Source: Clusia tigrina (Eukaryota > Arthropoda > Insecta > Diptera > Clusiidae). From it: DNA of 64,000 nucleotides. Both the position numbers and the translations under genes were made by a program. The stretch is taken from positions 184,392,315-184,456,314 of the forward strand of contig OV050030.1 in assembly GCA_920105625.2 (NCBI GenBank). The letters run 5' to 3'. Shown piece after piece: positions 15,322 through 27,200 of the stretch. Numbering within the stretch: position 1 is the first letter of the stretch; every line of letters begins with the position of its first letter. The notes under the pieces are model-generated. The model did no database searches. It worked only from the letters and a program-made list of their open reading frames with translations, and was not told where the DNA came from.

Positions 15322-16087
15322 TTTCTATATTTGTTCATTTACTATTTCTGTATAAGTTTGTGGTAGTCTATAATTTTTTATATATACTGGTGTTATGTCA
15401 TTAAATTGTCTTATATTTCTTAAAATTTTAGATCAAAATTTATTTAATTTTAATCTGATTTTACATAAAGATTTTTTTTTGTTGTTTACGTCCCCATTAT
15501 CATTTTCAATTTTTGCTTTTGTCGCAGTACATTTTTGGGAAGTTGGAGCTATATTACTTTTATAATTTTTAGCTTTTTAATGCTTTTCTTTCATTTCAAT
15601 ATATGTATGAATTATTACTAATACATAATTTTAGCAATAAAATGTTTATATTTTTAAGCAAACATAAAATTGTTGATTAACATTGTAAATCAATATCAAA
15701 TTTTAATTCAATTACTCGCAGTAGTCGTACTTTAATATGATCGTTTGTCTTCTCTATTCTTCTTCCTTTTTCTGTAATTATTTTATTACTGCCTCTCGTT
15801 TTCTCTCTTCGTCTTCTTTTCTATCTGTTGCTTTCTCTATATGCTTCTTTTTCTCCTTGACTTCTTCTTTGCTCTCTGCTTCGTCATTTTTCCAATTTTT
15901 GAGTCAAATTGGCTGCGTCAGTTGCTCCTTCTTTTTAATTTGTCGCCTCTTGTACTCTTCGATTGCGGGTCAGAGTTGATAATCTTTGATGGAGCATAAG
16001 CTGGAAATGCATGGTAGTCGGCACGTATTCTTTCATATGCTGGAATATTGGTCCACCGTTTCTGGATAATTTTCAGGATCTTCTTCA

Positions 16088-16400
16088 GTTGCAGGATCGG
16101 TTGCAGGATCGGTTGCAGGAATTTTTGCAGGAACTGTTGCAGGATTTTTGAGCGGTTGCAGGAATTTAGAGCGGTTGCAGGAACTGTTGCAGGAACGGTT
16201 GCAGGATCGGTTGCAGGAATTTTTGCAGGAACTGTTGCAGGATTTTTGAGCGGTGCAGGAATTTAGAGCGGTTGCAGGAACTGTTGCAGGAACGGTTGCA
16301 GGATCTGTTGCAGGATCGGTTGCAGGATCGGTTGCAGGATCGGTTGCAGGAATTTTTGCAGGAACTGTTGCAGGATTTTTTGGCTGCCTTTCAGGTCCCA
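16088..16400 (-). repeat. Minisatellite made of primer-binding-site core sequence
   Basis: The plus strand carries repeats of gttgcaggatcg and close variants (gttgcaggaact, gttgcaggaacg, ttgcaggaattttt). Exact 12-mers occur at 16088, 16100, 16198, 16307, 16319 and 16331, and a seventh lies in the primer-binding site itself at 16406-16417. A ~98-bp higher-order block is present twice (about 16112-16209 and 16210-16306). Pro-Ala-Thr/Asp frames across it are repeat artefacts. Confidence 0.92.
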
Positions 16401-16402
16401 GG

Positions 16403-16420
16403 TCAGTTGCAGGATCGCCA
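16403..16420 (-). promoter_or_regulatory. Primer-binding site of the gypsy-type element
   Basis: Directly after the 5' LTR on the minus strand, TGGCGATCCTGCAACTGA starts with TGG, complementary to a tRNA CCA end. I cannot say which tRNA. Confidence 0.7.
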
Positions 16421-17123
16421 TGTAGGGGTGATATACGTGTGTAGATGAGGGTTGATTCAACATCAACTGCGTTGGCCTTGCAAGATCGGCTTACGCATCG
16501 ATTGCAGATTTCACACAACGTATGAATGCAATTTATATACAGAAACCTAGTGCGAAGCGGAATGTCGCCCTCAGCAGAGTTTTTGACCGGCAGAGTGTGC
16601 CGTTGGCCAAGCTATTGTTTGTGCTGTTCTGTAACTATGCCTAGTCCAGAGCACGAGAGAAGAAATAAGAAAACTAATGCAGGATTGCAGTTTTAGAAGT
16701 TCAGATTAATTCTGGTTTATTTGGTGGCTCGCTGGCCTTTTTATATTATTCAATTCTTATTGTTTTCTTATTCTAACTAATATAAAATGTATCTATCTTA
16801 TTTACACTAGTTACAAATCATATTCCCGAAATGTATCTCAAGTATCGGATTACCGATATTATTCATTGACGAATCATCGTCTTTGTTTATGTTAATTATT
16901 TTGAGTGCAAGTACAGGGCTAAAAGTCACTGCACTGTCTAACATGCATGCGCTGCAATATATGCAGTGTGCGTTATTTCACCCCCAAAACGCTGGCCTAG
17001 CGTATTTGGACATTGAGTGCAATTGCGCACGCTGCGCTATTGTCAGTTTGTTTGCATATGCGACTTGCTGCTGTGCTTATGACGATGTGTGGTCGTCAGT
17101 GTACACTTGTATGGTACACTACA
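16421..17123 (-). repeat. 5' LTR of the non-autonomous gypsy-type element
   Basis: Partner of 12556-13258, same length (703 bp). The AAAG duplication follows at 17124-17127. Confidence 0.95.
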
Positions 17124-17127
17124 AAAG

Positions 17128-17468
17128 ATTTCGATTTTAATAAAAGAAACTACTACACTTATCAAAAGAGGACTACCAAAGGGTTAATAGTTGTCATCAA
17201 AGGCATAGAGCATTCTTTTGGTAATGATGAAATTACAGCTTCTCTAAATGATGAGGGATATGCTGTCAAATCCGTTTTCAGCATATGCAATCATAGCAAA
17301 GGGCCGCAGGCCTTATTTATGGTAGAACTTGAACCACAGAAAATGAAATTGAAAAAAGGTGAAGCGCACCCCATCTACGCATTAAAGTATCTGATGCACC
17401 GCAAAATTACAATAGAAGAGCCTAAAACGCAAGAATCGCTCCTGCAAAAAATTATTTCCAAGGTATGA
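17128..17468 (+). pseudogene. Jockey LINE ORF1, 3' part
   Basis: Resumes ORF1 in frame after the LTR insertion. It encodes TTKGLIVVIKGIEHSFGNDE, then a segment with KSVFSICNHSKGPQALFMVE, typical of the C-terminal half of Jockey-clade ORF1. The usual zinc knuckles are not seen before the stop. The TGA at 17466-17468 overlaps the ATG of ORF2 at 17465-17467 (ATGA), a tight coupling typical of translational reinitiation. Confidence 0.85.
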
Positions 17469-17956
17469 ATTTATCGTTGAAATTATGCTTTTGGAACGCA
17501 AACGGTTTTACGAACCATATATTGGAACTGCCTGACTTTCTGACAGCTCAACAAATAGATATAATGCTAGTATCTGAAACCCACTAAACATCAAAACATA
17601 ACTTTAAAATTACAGGATATACATTTTACGATTCAAAACATTCAATCGATAGAGCGCGCGGAGTAAGTGGAATACTTATACGTAGTAGAATTAGGCGTGT
17701 AGTCCTTGAAGACATCAGCGAAGTCTACCTGCAAGCAACTAACATCAAACTATTTGAAGAATTTATGACCATATCTGCCATCTACTCTCCACCAAGATTT
17801 TCAGTTGAGTCCTTCCACCCCTTTTTTAAGTCACTCAGGAAAAAGTTCATTGTAGCCGGTGATTTCAATGCTAAGCATTCATTCTGGGGATCCCGCATTG
17901 TCTCACCGAAAGGTAGACAACTTTATGATGCCAAAGTACCTTGGCATTAATTATAT
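17465..17956 (+). pseudogene. Jockey LINE ORF2, endonuclease N-terminal part
   Basis: Starts at the ATG overlapping the ORF1 stop. KLCFWNANGF is the catalytic Asn strand of an APE-type endonuclease, followed by DIMLVSETH, where a TAA replaces the next codon. Further on are AIYSPPRFSVESF and FIVAGDFNAKHSFWGSR, the Asp-Asn catalytic strand. At 17957 the frame is interrupted by another LINE. The stop codon and the insertion inactivate it. Confidence 0.9.
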
Positions 17957-20720
17957 TTGACTTACAGAATTTATGACGAGGGACTTAGTTCCAATTCAGG
18001 CTCTCATTAACATCGAGGGCAGTAAACGGGTCATTGTAGTGGCGTCAGCATATTTTCCGGGCGAAGAAATCTCACCGCCGCCCGCAGAGGTGCGGCAATT
18101 GGTGGATTTTTGTGACAGACACAATCTGCAGCTTTTACTGGGATGCGATGCCAATGCATACAACACGATATGGGGCAGCACTGACGTCAACAGTCGGGGT
18201 GAGTACCTTTTAGAATACTTTGTAGCATCTAATCTAGAAATCTTAAATGAGGGTAAAAAACTTACATTTGTAACCAGGGTTAGAGAGGAGGTCTGAGACC
18301 TAACTTTGGCTAGTCCGAGCATCTCTAGGATTATAAGAAAATGGAGGGTTTCTAACGAGGAATCATTATCTGATCACAAGATAATTGAATTCTCTTTAGG
18401 AGGCCTAGACATTCAAGTACCATTCTTTAGAAATCCCAAGAAAACTGACTGGGAGAAATATAAAGAAATACTTAATTGTAATTTGATCGAGCAAACTCAT
18501 AAGTAATCACTATGAACTCGAAGACAGTGTGACTCAACTGAATGCGGCGATACTGGATGCCTTCAATAGCAACTGTCCCGAAAAACCTAGGGTCAATGAA
18601 AAAGCACCAGTTTGGTGGAATAGCTATCTTTCTGCACTTAGAACTGAAGTAATAGGGCAAAGCGGAACGGGCAATGGCAGGAATATAGGGCTAAACTGAC
18701 AGAATATAATAAAAAAATAAGAAAAGCTAAACGAACAAGCTTTAGAAGTTTCTGCGAAAACACCTCTTCTTTACCAGCAGCAGCGAGGCTATATAAAGCT
18801 TTGGCAAAGGCTGGACCGAACATAACAATATCCCTAAAGATGGAATATGGTAGCTATACCACGAACGACCGTGAAAGGGCAGAGCTACTACTAAAGACAC
18901 ACTTCCAGTATGGCAGTAGTGAGCAATGTATTGAGGTATAAGCGAAGCAATCCGAACTCGGATATCAGAAGAGTTTCGCCAGATATTGTATCTTCGGCTA
19001 GAATAGAATGGGCCTTAAGTCCCTTTCAACCGTTCAAGTCTCCAGGTACGGATGGTATTTTCCCGTCTCTTTTACAAAATGACATAAAGGAATTACTACC
19101 GTTTTTGATAAATATCTACCGAATTAGTCTAGCTCTTCTAGGTCTTACCGACAGCTTGGAGAAGGGCAAAGGTGTTGTTCATACCTAAAGTGAGGAAAAA
19201 AGACACCGCCCACCCTAATTTATTCAGACCGATAAGCCTGACATATTTTATGTTAAAAACACTTGAAAAACTTGTGGATAACTATATAAGTTGCGGAGTC
19301 TTAGAGCAGGTGCCATTGCACCCCAATCAGCATTGTTACAGAGCAGGCAGATCGACAGAGACTGCTCTTAAAATCTAGTAGATCTAATTCAAAAAATACT
19401 TGAGGACAGGGAAATAGCTCTTTGCGCATTCCTTGACATAGAAAGAGCCTTCGATTATAGTCAGATGATGTAGTAAAAAGGGTAATAAAGAATAGGAGTG
19501 GACACCTATAACATCAAACTGGATGGCAGAAGTTCTTCATACCAGAACGGCAGAGACATCTGCTGGAGGCGAAACAATAACTATCACATATCACTATATG
19601 CCCACAAGGAGGGCAGCCTCTTATGGGGAGCTTAGTTGTTGACGCGGGCATTGACTGCCAGGGCTATGCTGACGACATCGTCTTAATAGCTAGAGGTAGG
19701 GGAAAGCTGATGTTGAAATTATTTCATTAAAGGCCAAGCGTGCTCTAATGATGTGCAGAAGACTGGCGGGCAAAACATGGGGCTACAAACCCAGTATCTT
19801 ATACTGGATGTACACCATGATGGTTCGTCCAATAGTGACATACGGAGTAATCACATGGCATAATAGAACTGAACTTCCGTCAACACAAATGGAGTTGGCA
19901 AAAATTCAAAGACTTGCGTGCATAGGTATATCCGGGGCAATGAGAACCTGTCCTACAACAGCGCTAGAGGTAATATTGGACTTAACCCCGTTACACTTGG
20001 TTGTACGGAAAGTGGCAATAGGTACTCTAATTAGGATGTCGGGAGATAAGACAAGGTCCGGGGCATACAAAGGGCTATGGAACCTGAGAAACCCGCTCAA
20101 TAACTCTCTTCAAGATTATTCACAGGACAAGACTAATAAGAAATTTTATTTTGAGAAACACTTTGTGGTGAAGCTAAGCTAAAGAAGGAATGGAGCAATT
20201 TATACGCTGCGTACTCCTTTAAGGAACATACGATCATGTGGTATACGGATGGGTCAAAAAATTATAGTGGTACTGGAGCGGGGGTATTTGGCCCTAGAAC
20301 CAAATACTCCGAGCAAATGGGTAAATATCCAAGTATTTTCCAAGCAGAGATTCTCGCCATCGAAAGATGCGCGCAGTTTAATCTAAATAGAAGCTATAGA
20401 TTACAGGAAATAGCCATACTCGTTCCAAGTTCATTGTGCAGATTCTGCAACGACGAAACCGAGTCGCCAGAGCACATATTAGGCAGCTGTGGAGCACTGA
20501 TGCACAGCAGACACAAAAGCCTGGGATCATAGTTGATACCAGGTAATGAAATAGCAAAGCTAGATCCAGCTGATATCCTAGTATTTCTAAGGATAACAAA
20601 GATGGATGAGTTTCTATAGGGTTATCCTATATTAGCAGAGGGTTGTACAATAGATCTTTTAGGTCGCAATACTTTATAAATATATATGTACCTCTCATTT
20701 ACATAACATTTACATTACAT
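17957..20720 (+). mobile_element. Second LINE with RNase H, 5'-truncated, nested in the Jockey LINE
   Basis: Flanks taccttggcattaattatat (17937-17956) and taccttgggtctagttatat (20721-20740) match at 16 of 20 positions and look like a long, worn target duplication. The insert starts inside an endonuclease and ends in an acataacatttacattacat-type A/T-rich tail. It is oriented as its host LINE. RNase H after RT points to the I/LOA-like group (family knowledge). Confidence 0.85.
17973..20532 (+). pseudogene. Nested LINE ORF2 (endonuclease, RT, RNase H)
   Basis: Segments in order with frame changes: endonuclease (LLLGCDANAYNTIWGSTDVN, then SLSDHKIIEF with the final Asp-His); a linker at 18540-18900; RT fingers (FKSPGTDGIFPSLLQ at about 19035, then FRPISLTYF); and a YADD active site at about 19664-19675 (GYADDIVLIARG). 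The RT C-terminus lies at 19748-20182. RNase H (WYTDGSKNYSGTGAGVFG, QAEILAIERC) at 20236-20400 keeps the first catalytic Asp and the Glu, followed by a CRFCNDETESPEHIL zinc motif. Stops and shifts at about 18296, 18506, 19190, 19380 and 20182 inactivate it. Confidence 0.88.
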
Positions 20721-22860
20721 TACCTTGGGTCTAGTTATATCAACCGGGGAACCAACCTACTGGCCGTCTGATATCAACAAAACACCAGACCTCATAGACT
20801 TCGGTGTGTTTAGAAACATAAAAAAGGAAAGCATTACCTTTAAAACTTCGTTTGATCTTTCGTCTGACCACTCGCCAACCTTCAGTCATCTGAATACCTC
20901 ATCAGTGTCTTCAAATTCCAACTCTGTTCACCTGACAAATAGATGCAGTGACTGGCTTAAATAAAAATAATTTATAGGTACTCACATTAACTATAAAGCC
21001 TCTCTAAAAGATGATCGTGACATCGAAAATACCTTGAATGACCTGGTAAATGTTTTAAAGGAAGCCGTTTATTTATCCAAAACCCCCGTAACACAAAAAG
21101 CTTCGCTATTGTACCATCCTAGTGATGTGGAAAAACTGGTTAATGAAAAGCGACGTCTTAGAAGAGAATGGCAAAATCATCGGTCACCAAAATTAAAGAG
21201 TCAACTCGCGTGTTGCAGCCTAAAAAATATATTGAAGCATAAACACTAAAAATCAGTTGCAGACTATTTTGGAAGCTTAACTCCTCATGGCGACAATGAA
21301 TATTCATTGTGGCGTGCTACAAAAAAGTTAATAGTCAAATACAACATAAGTCGCCATTTCGTAAAGATAATGGCACTTGGGCCAAAAGCGATGATGAAAA
21401 ATGCACTGCATTATATCGCTTGAACCTCGTGAAATACCGAGTAGTGGAAACAGTGAGCGCGTGAAAACTTCAAGAAGGAGGTAAATAACATCAATAAAGA
21501 CTTAAATCTTAAAAAAGCACCAGGAATGGATCAGATAATAGCAAACATGATAGAAGAATTACCTAATATAGCTTTATCTCACCTAGTCACAGTATTCAAC
21601 GCTATTTTACACACTGGGAACTATCCTCAATACAGGAAAATTTCGGAAATAAAACTGATCCCGCAACCAGGAAAGGGTGTTATACAGGTTTGTTCACATA
21701 CACCCCTTAGTCTACTGCCCACATTATCTAAAACCTTCGAAAAAATAGTTCATCTGCATGTCTTGCAGCACTAAAAAAAAAACAATGTATTTCCCCAATA
21801 CCAGTTTGGTTTCCGTGAAAAGCATGGAACGATAAACCAAGTTCTTGGTATAGTAAGAGTTATATACCCAGCATTCGAAAAAAATACTGCTTTGCTCCTT
21901 TCCTTGACATTGCGTAATCATTTGATAAGGTATGGCACAAAGGGCTCATATATAAACTTAAAGAAATTCTTCCAAAGAAATTCCACAAACCATTTGAAGC
22001 CTACATTAAAGGCAGGAAATGTATGGTAAGCCAAGGTGACTGTACCTCCGACTAATTTGATATCAAAGTTCCTCAAGGCAGTGTAGAACACTGCTGTATT
22101 TGCTTTTTACAGCTGACATGCCAACTTCCGATCACACGGCTATATTAACATTTGCCGATGAAACCGGCATGCTGAGTACAAACAGCTCCTATTTTGAATT
22201 ATCGCAATGGCTACAGAGCTGTCTATTGAACAGTGGCTTAACAAATGGAGAATAAAGGTCAACGAAGCTAAATGTACTCACATAATATTTGCCTTAAGGA
22301 AGAACACGTGCCCTCTTATTCGCATCAATGGTGAAAACATTTCACAACGTTCTGACATAAAATACCATGGGAATACACTTAGATATACGATTAACCTGGA
22401 CTAAACACATTGACACAAAGCGTGCTCAGATCAAATTGAAACTCCACACCTTGAACTGGCTACTAAGTAAGCATTATAACCTTGCCTTATATTATAAGGT
22501 ACTAATTTATGGTATAGTAGTATCATTAAGCCTATATGGACATATGGGATTCAATTGTGGGGCACCGCGTGTCCGTCAAATAGGGAGAAACGCCTCCAAT
22601 CGAAAATTTTAGGAATGATCACCGGTGCTCCATGGTACTTGGGGAACATAAACGTCCACCGTGACCTGAATATACCCGCGATTGAAAATTAGATGGTGAA
22701 CACCTACAAAACGTACGCTCTTAAATTGGAAAATCACCCGAACTGCTTGGCGAGTAGCATACTAAAGCTTCCCTCTACAAGACGCCTCAAAAGGATATAT
22801 ACCTTAGACCTGATTTGATAACGTCTTATTGCATGCTGTGAAAACACCTAATATTCCATG
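20721..22860 (+). pseudogene. Jockey LINE ORF2, rest of endonuclease and RT
   Basis: Continues after the nested LINE with STGEPTYWPSD and TPDLIDFGVF, then LSSDHSPTFSH, the endonuclease Asp-His end. The RT begins with KKAPGMDQI (about 21510), then LIPQPGKG and SLLPTLSKTFEKI. Around 22150 the palm motif has decayed (FADETGMLS where FADD is expected), so the second catalytic Asp is lost. The thumb region KCTHIIFALRKNTCP and the C-terminus to about 22830 are recognisable. Several stops. Confidence 0.87.
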
Positions 22861-22919
22861 CAGTGGCTGAGGATATTACCTTAATATGTAAATGTAGTCT
22901 TGTAATCTTAGAATAATTT

Positions 22920-23820
22920 CCGTTGTTCAGGTATGAAACTGCTTACCTTCGTTAAAACATAGGCATGAGGTCATGGCGTGCTTCTACTGTCAGCATTACC
23001 ATACTATGGTCCATATCCACCTTCGTTCCAGCCAAACCATTTATGGTAATGTGGGATTTTTTAAGGGGAATGCTTAACAGTAGAACCATATGCGAAATTT
23101 CAGAGCTTCGTCGTTGACGGTACTAGCTTTAACAATTGCAGTTGGCAATAAAACGCCAAAAAGTCCCAATTCATTATCAGCATCTGCAATTACTACATCT
23201 TCAATGCCACGGATATCTTCATTCATTGCGGTATGCAAAAATGTCATTGTTGAAGTTTCCGAATTTGCTGAAGTTGAGGCCGAACGACTATTTTCTATTA
23301 ATGCAGTCGATGAACTGGATGTAACTGAGTTGGGATTGCGATTCACGTAAATCAGTGTATTATTTTTTTCCCACATGTTGAGTACGTTTTTCGACCACAG
23401 CTCTCAGAAGAAGAGTGGTTGTACCCTAAACAGCATAACTTATGTTTTTCTGTTGCAGACTTCCTCTACAAAACAGTCAATCTAAGAAATGTTGGACATT
23501 CGTGCACAGAACGCTCCTCCATTGTTGGTGGCGAACGGCTTTTTGCGATTGTCTTGAAGTGATGTTGGTTTACTTTGCACATGCGTTTTCGTTGACGTGA
23601 TCGGCATTTGATATTGCTCATCCAGATAGTCGCATAGTTCAGTAAATGTCGAAATGGTTTTTTGCTTGCTCAGTGTACGGTTCCACTCAGTGCGAATTGT
23701 TGATGGCAGTTTCTTTGTCATATAAAATGCTAAAATGCACTCTTCTTCGATATTTACTCCCAATTTGTTAATAGCGTTGTTTGTTGACCTATAAGAAAGG
23801 AAAACTGTGAAACAAACCAA
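22920..23820 (-). pseudogene. BEL/Pao gag, zinc-knuckle and protease fragment
   Basis: On the minus strand 23482-23820 reads ECILAFYMTKKLPSTIRTEW and LCDYLDEQYQMPITS, characteristic of BEL/Pao Gag. The zinc-knuckle region (about 23380-23480) is decayed. At 23074-23376 LFGVLLPTAIVKAST leads toward the protease, but the catalytic Asp region is lost (FRIWFYC then stop). No LTR is attached. Confidence 0.8.
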
Positions 23821-24290
23821 AAGATATGTTAAAACATTCGATCACTGTAATAATTTACTTGAAAATTACCACATACTCCCGAACCCTGACTTTAAAAGAC
23901 CTTTTGTCCTTACCAATGACGCAAGCAATGTGCCCTTAGGTGCAGTTCTCTCGCAGGGACCAATTGGGAAAGACAAACAATTTGTTTTCCGAGTCGCACA
24001 CTCTTGGATTCCGAAAAAAATTATTCAACAATAGAGAAGGAACTACTCGCTATTGCTTGAGTGACAAAAGACTTCCGACCATATCTCTATGGTCGTAAAT
24101 TCGTCATAGTTATGAACCTTATGCTCCTGACTTGGCTCATGAATCCTAAGAATTCAAAATAGAAACTAATTAAATGGAAGTAAATTCTCGAAGAATTTGA
24201 CTATGAAATTGTGTATAAAAACGAAATGTGCAATACCAATTCTGATGCACAAGCCTTATCAAAACCAACGAGGTAACCAAAAATACAGGT
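23815..24290 (+). pseudogene. Gypsy-type pol fragment (RT end, RNase H)
   Basis: NPDFKRPFVLTNDASNVPLG and AVLSQGPIGKDKQF give the start of a Ty3/gypsy RNase H with its first Asp. Shifted frames continue through FRPYLYGRKF-like and LTWLMNPK-like segments to a SDAQALSK-like end. At least three frame breaks. It abuts the minus-strand BEL fragment, so an insertion or rearrangement junction lies near 23.8 kb. Confidence 0.82.
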
Positions 24291-24299
24291 ATTGAAATA

Positions 24300-27200
24300 A
24301 TTGTAAATGATAAAGCATCCATCGCGGCTGCACAGTTAACTTCGTCCAACCTCCTTAACATATAGCTTTAAGCAACACTTCATCAGCATACCGGAACAAT
24401 TAGCCTTATCAATATGTAACCTTATCAACATGTAGCTGTACGGAACATGTCAACTTGTACAATATTCACTGACGACACTGGGAAGAAGTAATGGTGCATG
24501 TGTAAAAAAAAGGAGCAACACTGGACATTAGTTGTATGACTGTATAATTTTAAGTGTAATATAAAGCTGCCAAACTTCAATAAATCATAATTTTTTAATG
24601 TTAAACCGAGAAGATGTATTTTACTTATTCAAAACAAGAGTGCATTTTAATCAAACGAAATTGCCAGTAGATAGGTAACTAATGAAGACAAACCGAAAGA
24701 TCAGATAAATCAAACTTTTCAATGTTTGAGATGTTAGTTGATTGTTCAACAAATTTAGTTAATTTTTTAATATAATAATTTTTCGCTTGGAATTCGGAAC
24801 CGTTTTAATTTTTTCGGAACTGTTGCCTTCACCTGTTTCCATTACGGATATTTTTTTTACAGAAATAGAGCTTACTTTATAACAAACAAATTTATCAAAA
24901 CACTTTAATTTTTTTTAAAACAATTAGGTAATTTGCGATATTTACAATAGCACGTTACACGCAGACAATATTTTTTGTTTTGAAGGTGCCAAATAAGTCT
25001 TAACGCGAAAAAAACGTGTATCCCGTTGGGATGTTTAAGGCAAATGATACATACATTACAAAAACACAAATGCAAAATCATGCACACACTGTAGAGGTCA
25101 AAAAAAGAGAAAACAAGCACAAAGCACAATTTTCAGGTAGATTCGCTCCATCTCTGAAAATATTCATTAAAACTTAAATGAGAAGTGAATGAGTTTCCGA
25201 GTAAGAAGTTTAAGCTTCCGCGGCCGATTAAATTTTGAAATTTATTGTAAAAACATAACCGTTCGTGCTGAAATAAGCACCAAATTAGCATAAAGCAAAA
25301 GGCACGCTTTAATTTTTATTCGTTCAGAGATTCAGGATCGCCGTAATTTTGATGTCTGATTTGTGTTAAAACTAATTTGTGTTTTAGTATTTGGTGCGGT
25401 ATTCTTAAAAAACATTCCATTGTTGTAAAGTATAGTTATTAAAGACAGTAAATAAGAATAAATACAATAAAATCAAGAAACAGCAACTGCTCGTGTCTGC
25501 AAAATTCAGTTTTTTTTTGTGCATATTACAGTAGCTCTTATTCATTACTTAAAAAATTTCACTATAGATTGTTGAAATCATTACAACAATAGAATAATTC
25601 TAGTGATGGACTCTGATAGCCCTTTCAGACGAGACTCCGTGCTCCTCACCAAGAAGCAAGGCAATAAAAAGTCTTGATAGGCAAAATGGTTTTTCGGCAC
25701 CAGATATACAAACAATTGAGCACTCCGAAACAACTCCACGCTTAAATCAAAACCTTTAGCAGTTGTAACAGAGGTAAACAAGGGTTCTTCGCAACAGCAA
25801 TTTTGTACTCTTATTAATCACCCGATTCTGCTGAGACTTATATGCAAGGCAGAATAGTAGTCTAAAGTTTCACTGATTATACTTATTCTTTCCTATACGT
25901 AAGACAGAACAGCGTTCTAAGGTTTTCACCGATTATGTTGAAAGCAAGGCTCAAGTAAACTAACCCCGCTAACTAGGACGTATGCCGGGTCTAGGATACA
26001 TTACTTTATTACATTGTAATACAAATTGGTTTAATAGCAGAACACTTTTCTGCAACCCACTCCTGGAACCCGCTAAGCTTACCCAACAATTTGAATCGTT
26101 CCACAGTAATCTTAGCGATTAGAAAAATGTATGTAATAAATTTTTACATTATGCATATAATCCACAATACCACTTTGACAGACCAGTAAGTTCACGGGTT
26201 TTCACAAGATTTTGCTGAGACATTTATATATGTCTGACAAGATAGTGAAATCTCGAATTTCATCTCTTCTCATGCTGATGAGCATGTCGCGGAATTGAGT
26301 TATCACAATGGTTATAATCAAAGATGTAAATTAATCACCATTGAAATAGTGAGGAAATGATGTTGTTATCAGAGTTCCAAGCGATCATGTGCATTAAAAT
26401 ATGATCCAAATGATGCTCCAAAACAACAACAATAATTCTACTACTGGTATATGAGTTTAACTGTAGAAAACAACCACCGCAAACTAGCGGTTCGTGAAAG
26501 AAGACAGGAGCTTTTTTACCTTGTATATAAAGTTAATAAATATATGTTTGGAGTTTTGGATTCAGTGTATGTAAATGCTACCACCAATACCATTCAGAAT
26601 ACTCAATAAAACGTGTAAAACTTCAAGGATTTTTGCAGAAGCTGATTGTCAATCTCGAAACCATTATTATCAGCAGAAATCAGTGGGAAATTTAAACTGA
26701 ATTTAAAAGAGAGGTAGGTGGAAATCAATAGGATCCCTAGTTATGGGAGGGAGTAATTTACCTCCCTCTACAATCGGTCCTCGTCAAGTTCATACTGCAC
26801 AAAATATGGCTGACATTTTTGATTCAAGGCTAGGCAAAAGTGAAGGAAGGAGCTCTATAGTGGGCCACCAAATTTTTGCGAACATTTCGCTATGCAGTAA
26901 GTGAAACCTATATATTGCCTGCAACAAAGGCCAATCAAATATTATTATGAATCGGCTCAATTGGTATGACTTCAGCTATAAAAATGGTACATCAACTATC
27001 CTCATTTGTTGAAAAATAGTCCAAGAGTAGAGAATCAAACATTATATAGCTTAAAAAGTACAACATCGAGACAATGGGGCCACATCTACGAACCTGTATA
27101 TAATAACTTGTAAATTGGTTTGTAAAAAGTCACAAAACGCACTACACTGTCTGATATTAAATAGATCTCTCACTCTCTTAGACACTGTACTGCAACAATC

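Larger units (their letters stand above)
12556..17123 (-). mobile_element. Young non-autonomous gypsy-type LTR element
   Basis: The element is 4568 bp with 703-bp LTRs (TGTAGGGG...ACTACA read on the plus strand). The LTRs differ at only three positions by eye (12601, 12808, 12968 against their partners). A 4-bp target duplication AAAG lies at 12552-12555 and 17124-17127. Read on the minus strand, the 5' LTR is at 16421-17123, followed by a primer-binding site starting TGGCGATCC. A polypurine tract (AAGGGTGAGGG) precedes the 3' LTR at 13258. The interior is only 3.16 kb, with isolated integrase and RT scraps, so it must have been mobilised in trans. Confidence 0.93.
11961..22860 (+). mobile_element. 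Jockey-type LINE, split by two later insertions
   Basis: The non-LTR retrotransposon has ORF1 (Gag-like) and ORF2 (endonuclease plus RT). Its own sequence occupies 11961-12555, 17128-17956 and 20721-about 22860. The gaps are filled by an LTR element and by another LINE, each flanked by duplicated target sequence. ORF2 has stops and frameshifts, so the LINE is dead. The 5' end lies somewhere in 11.5-11.96 kb, and I see no clear poly(A) tail at the 3' end. Confidence 0.88.

Noticed and set aside
16033..16518. Pro-Ala-Thr/Asp-rich minus-strand 'protein'
   Set aside because: It is translation of the gttgcagg minisatellite and runs into the LTR; other frames give equally repetitive products.
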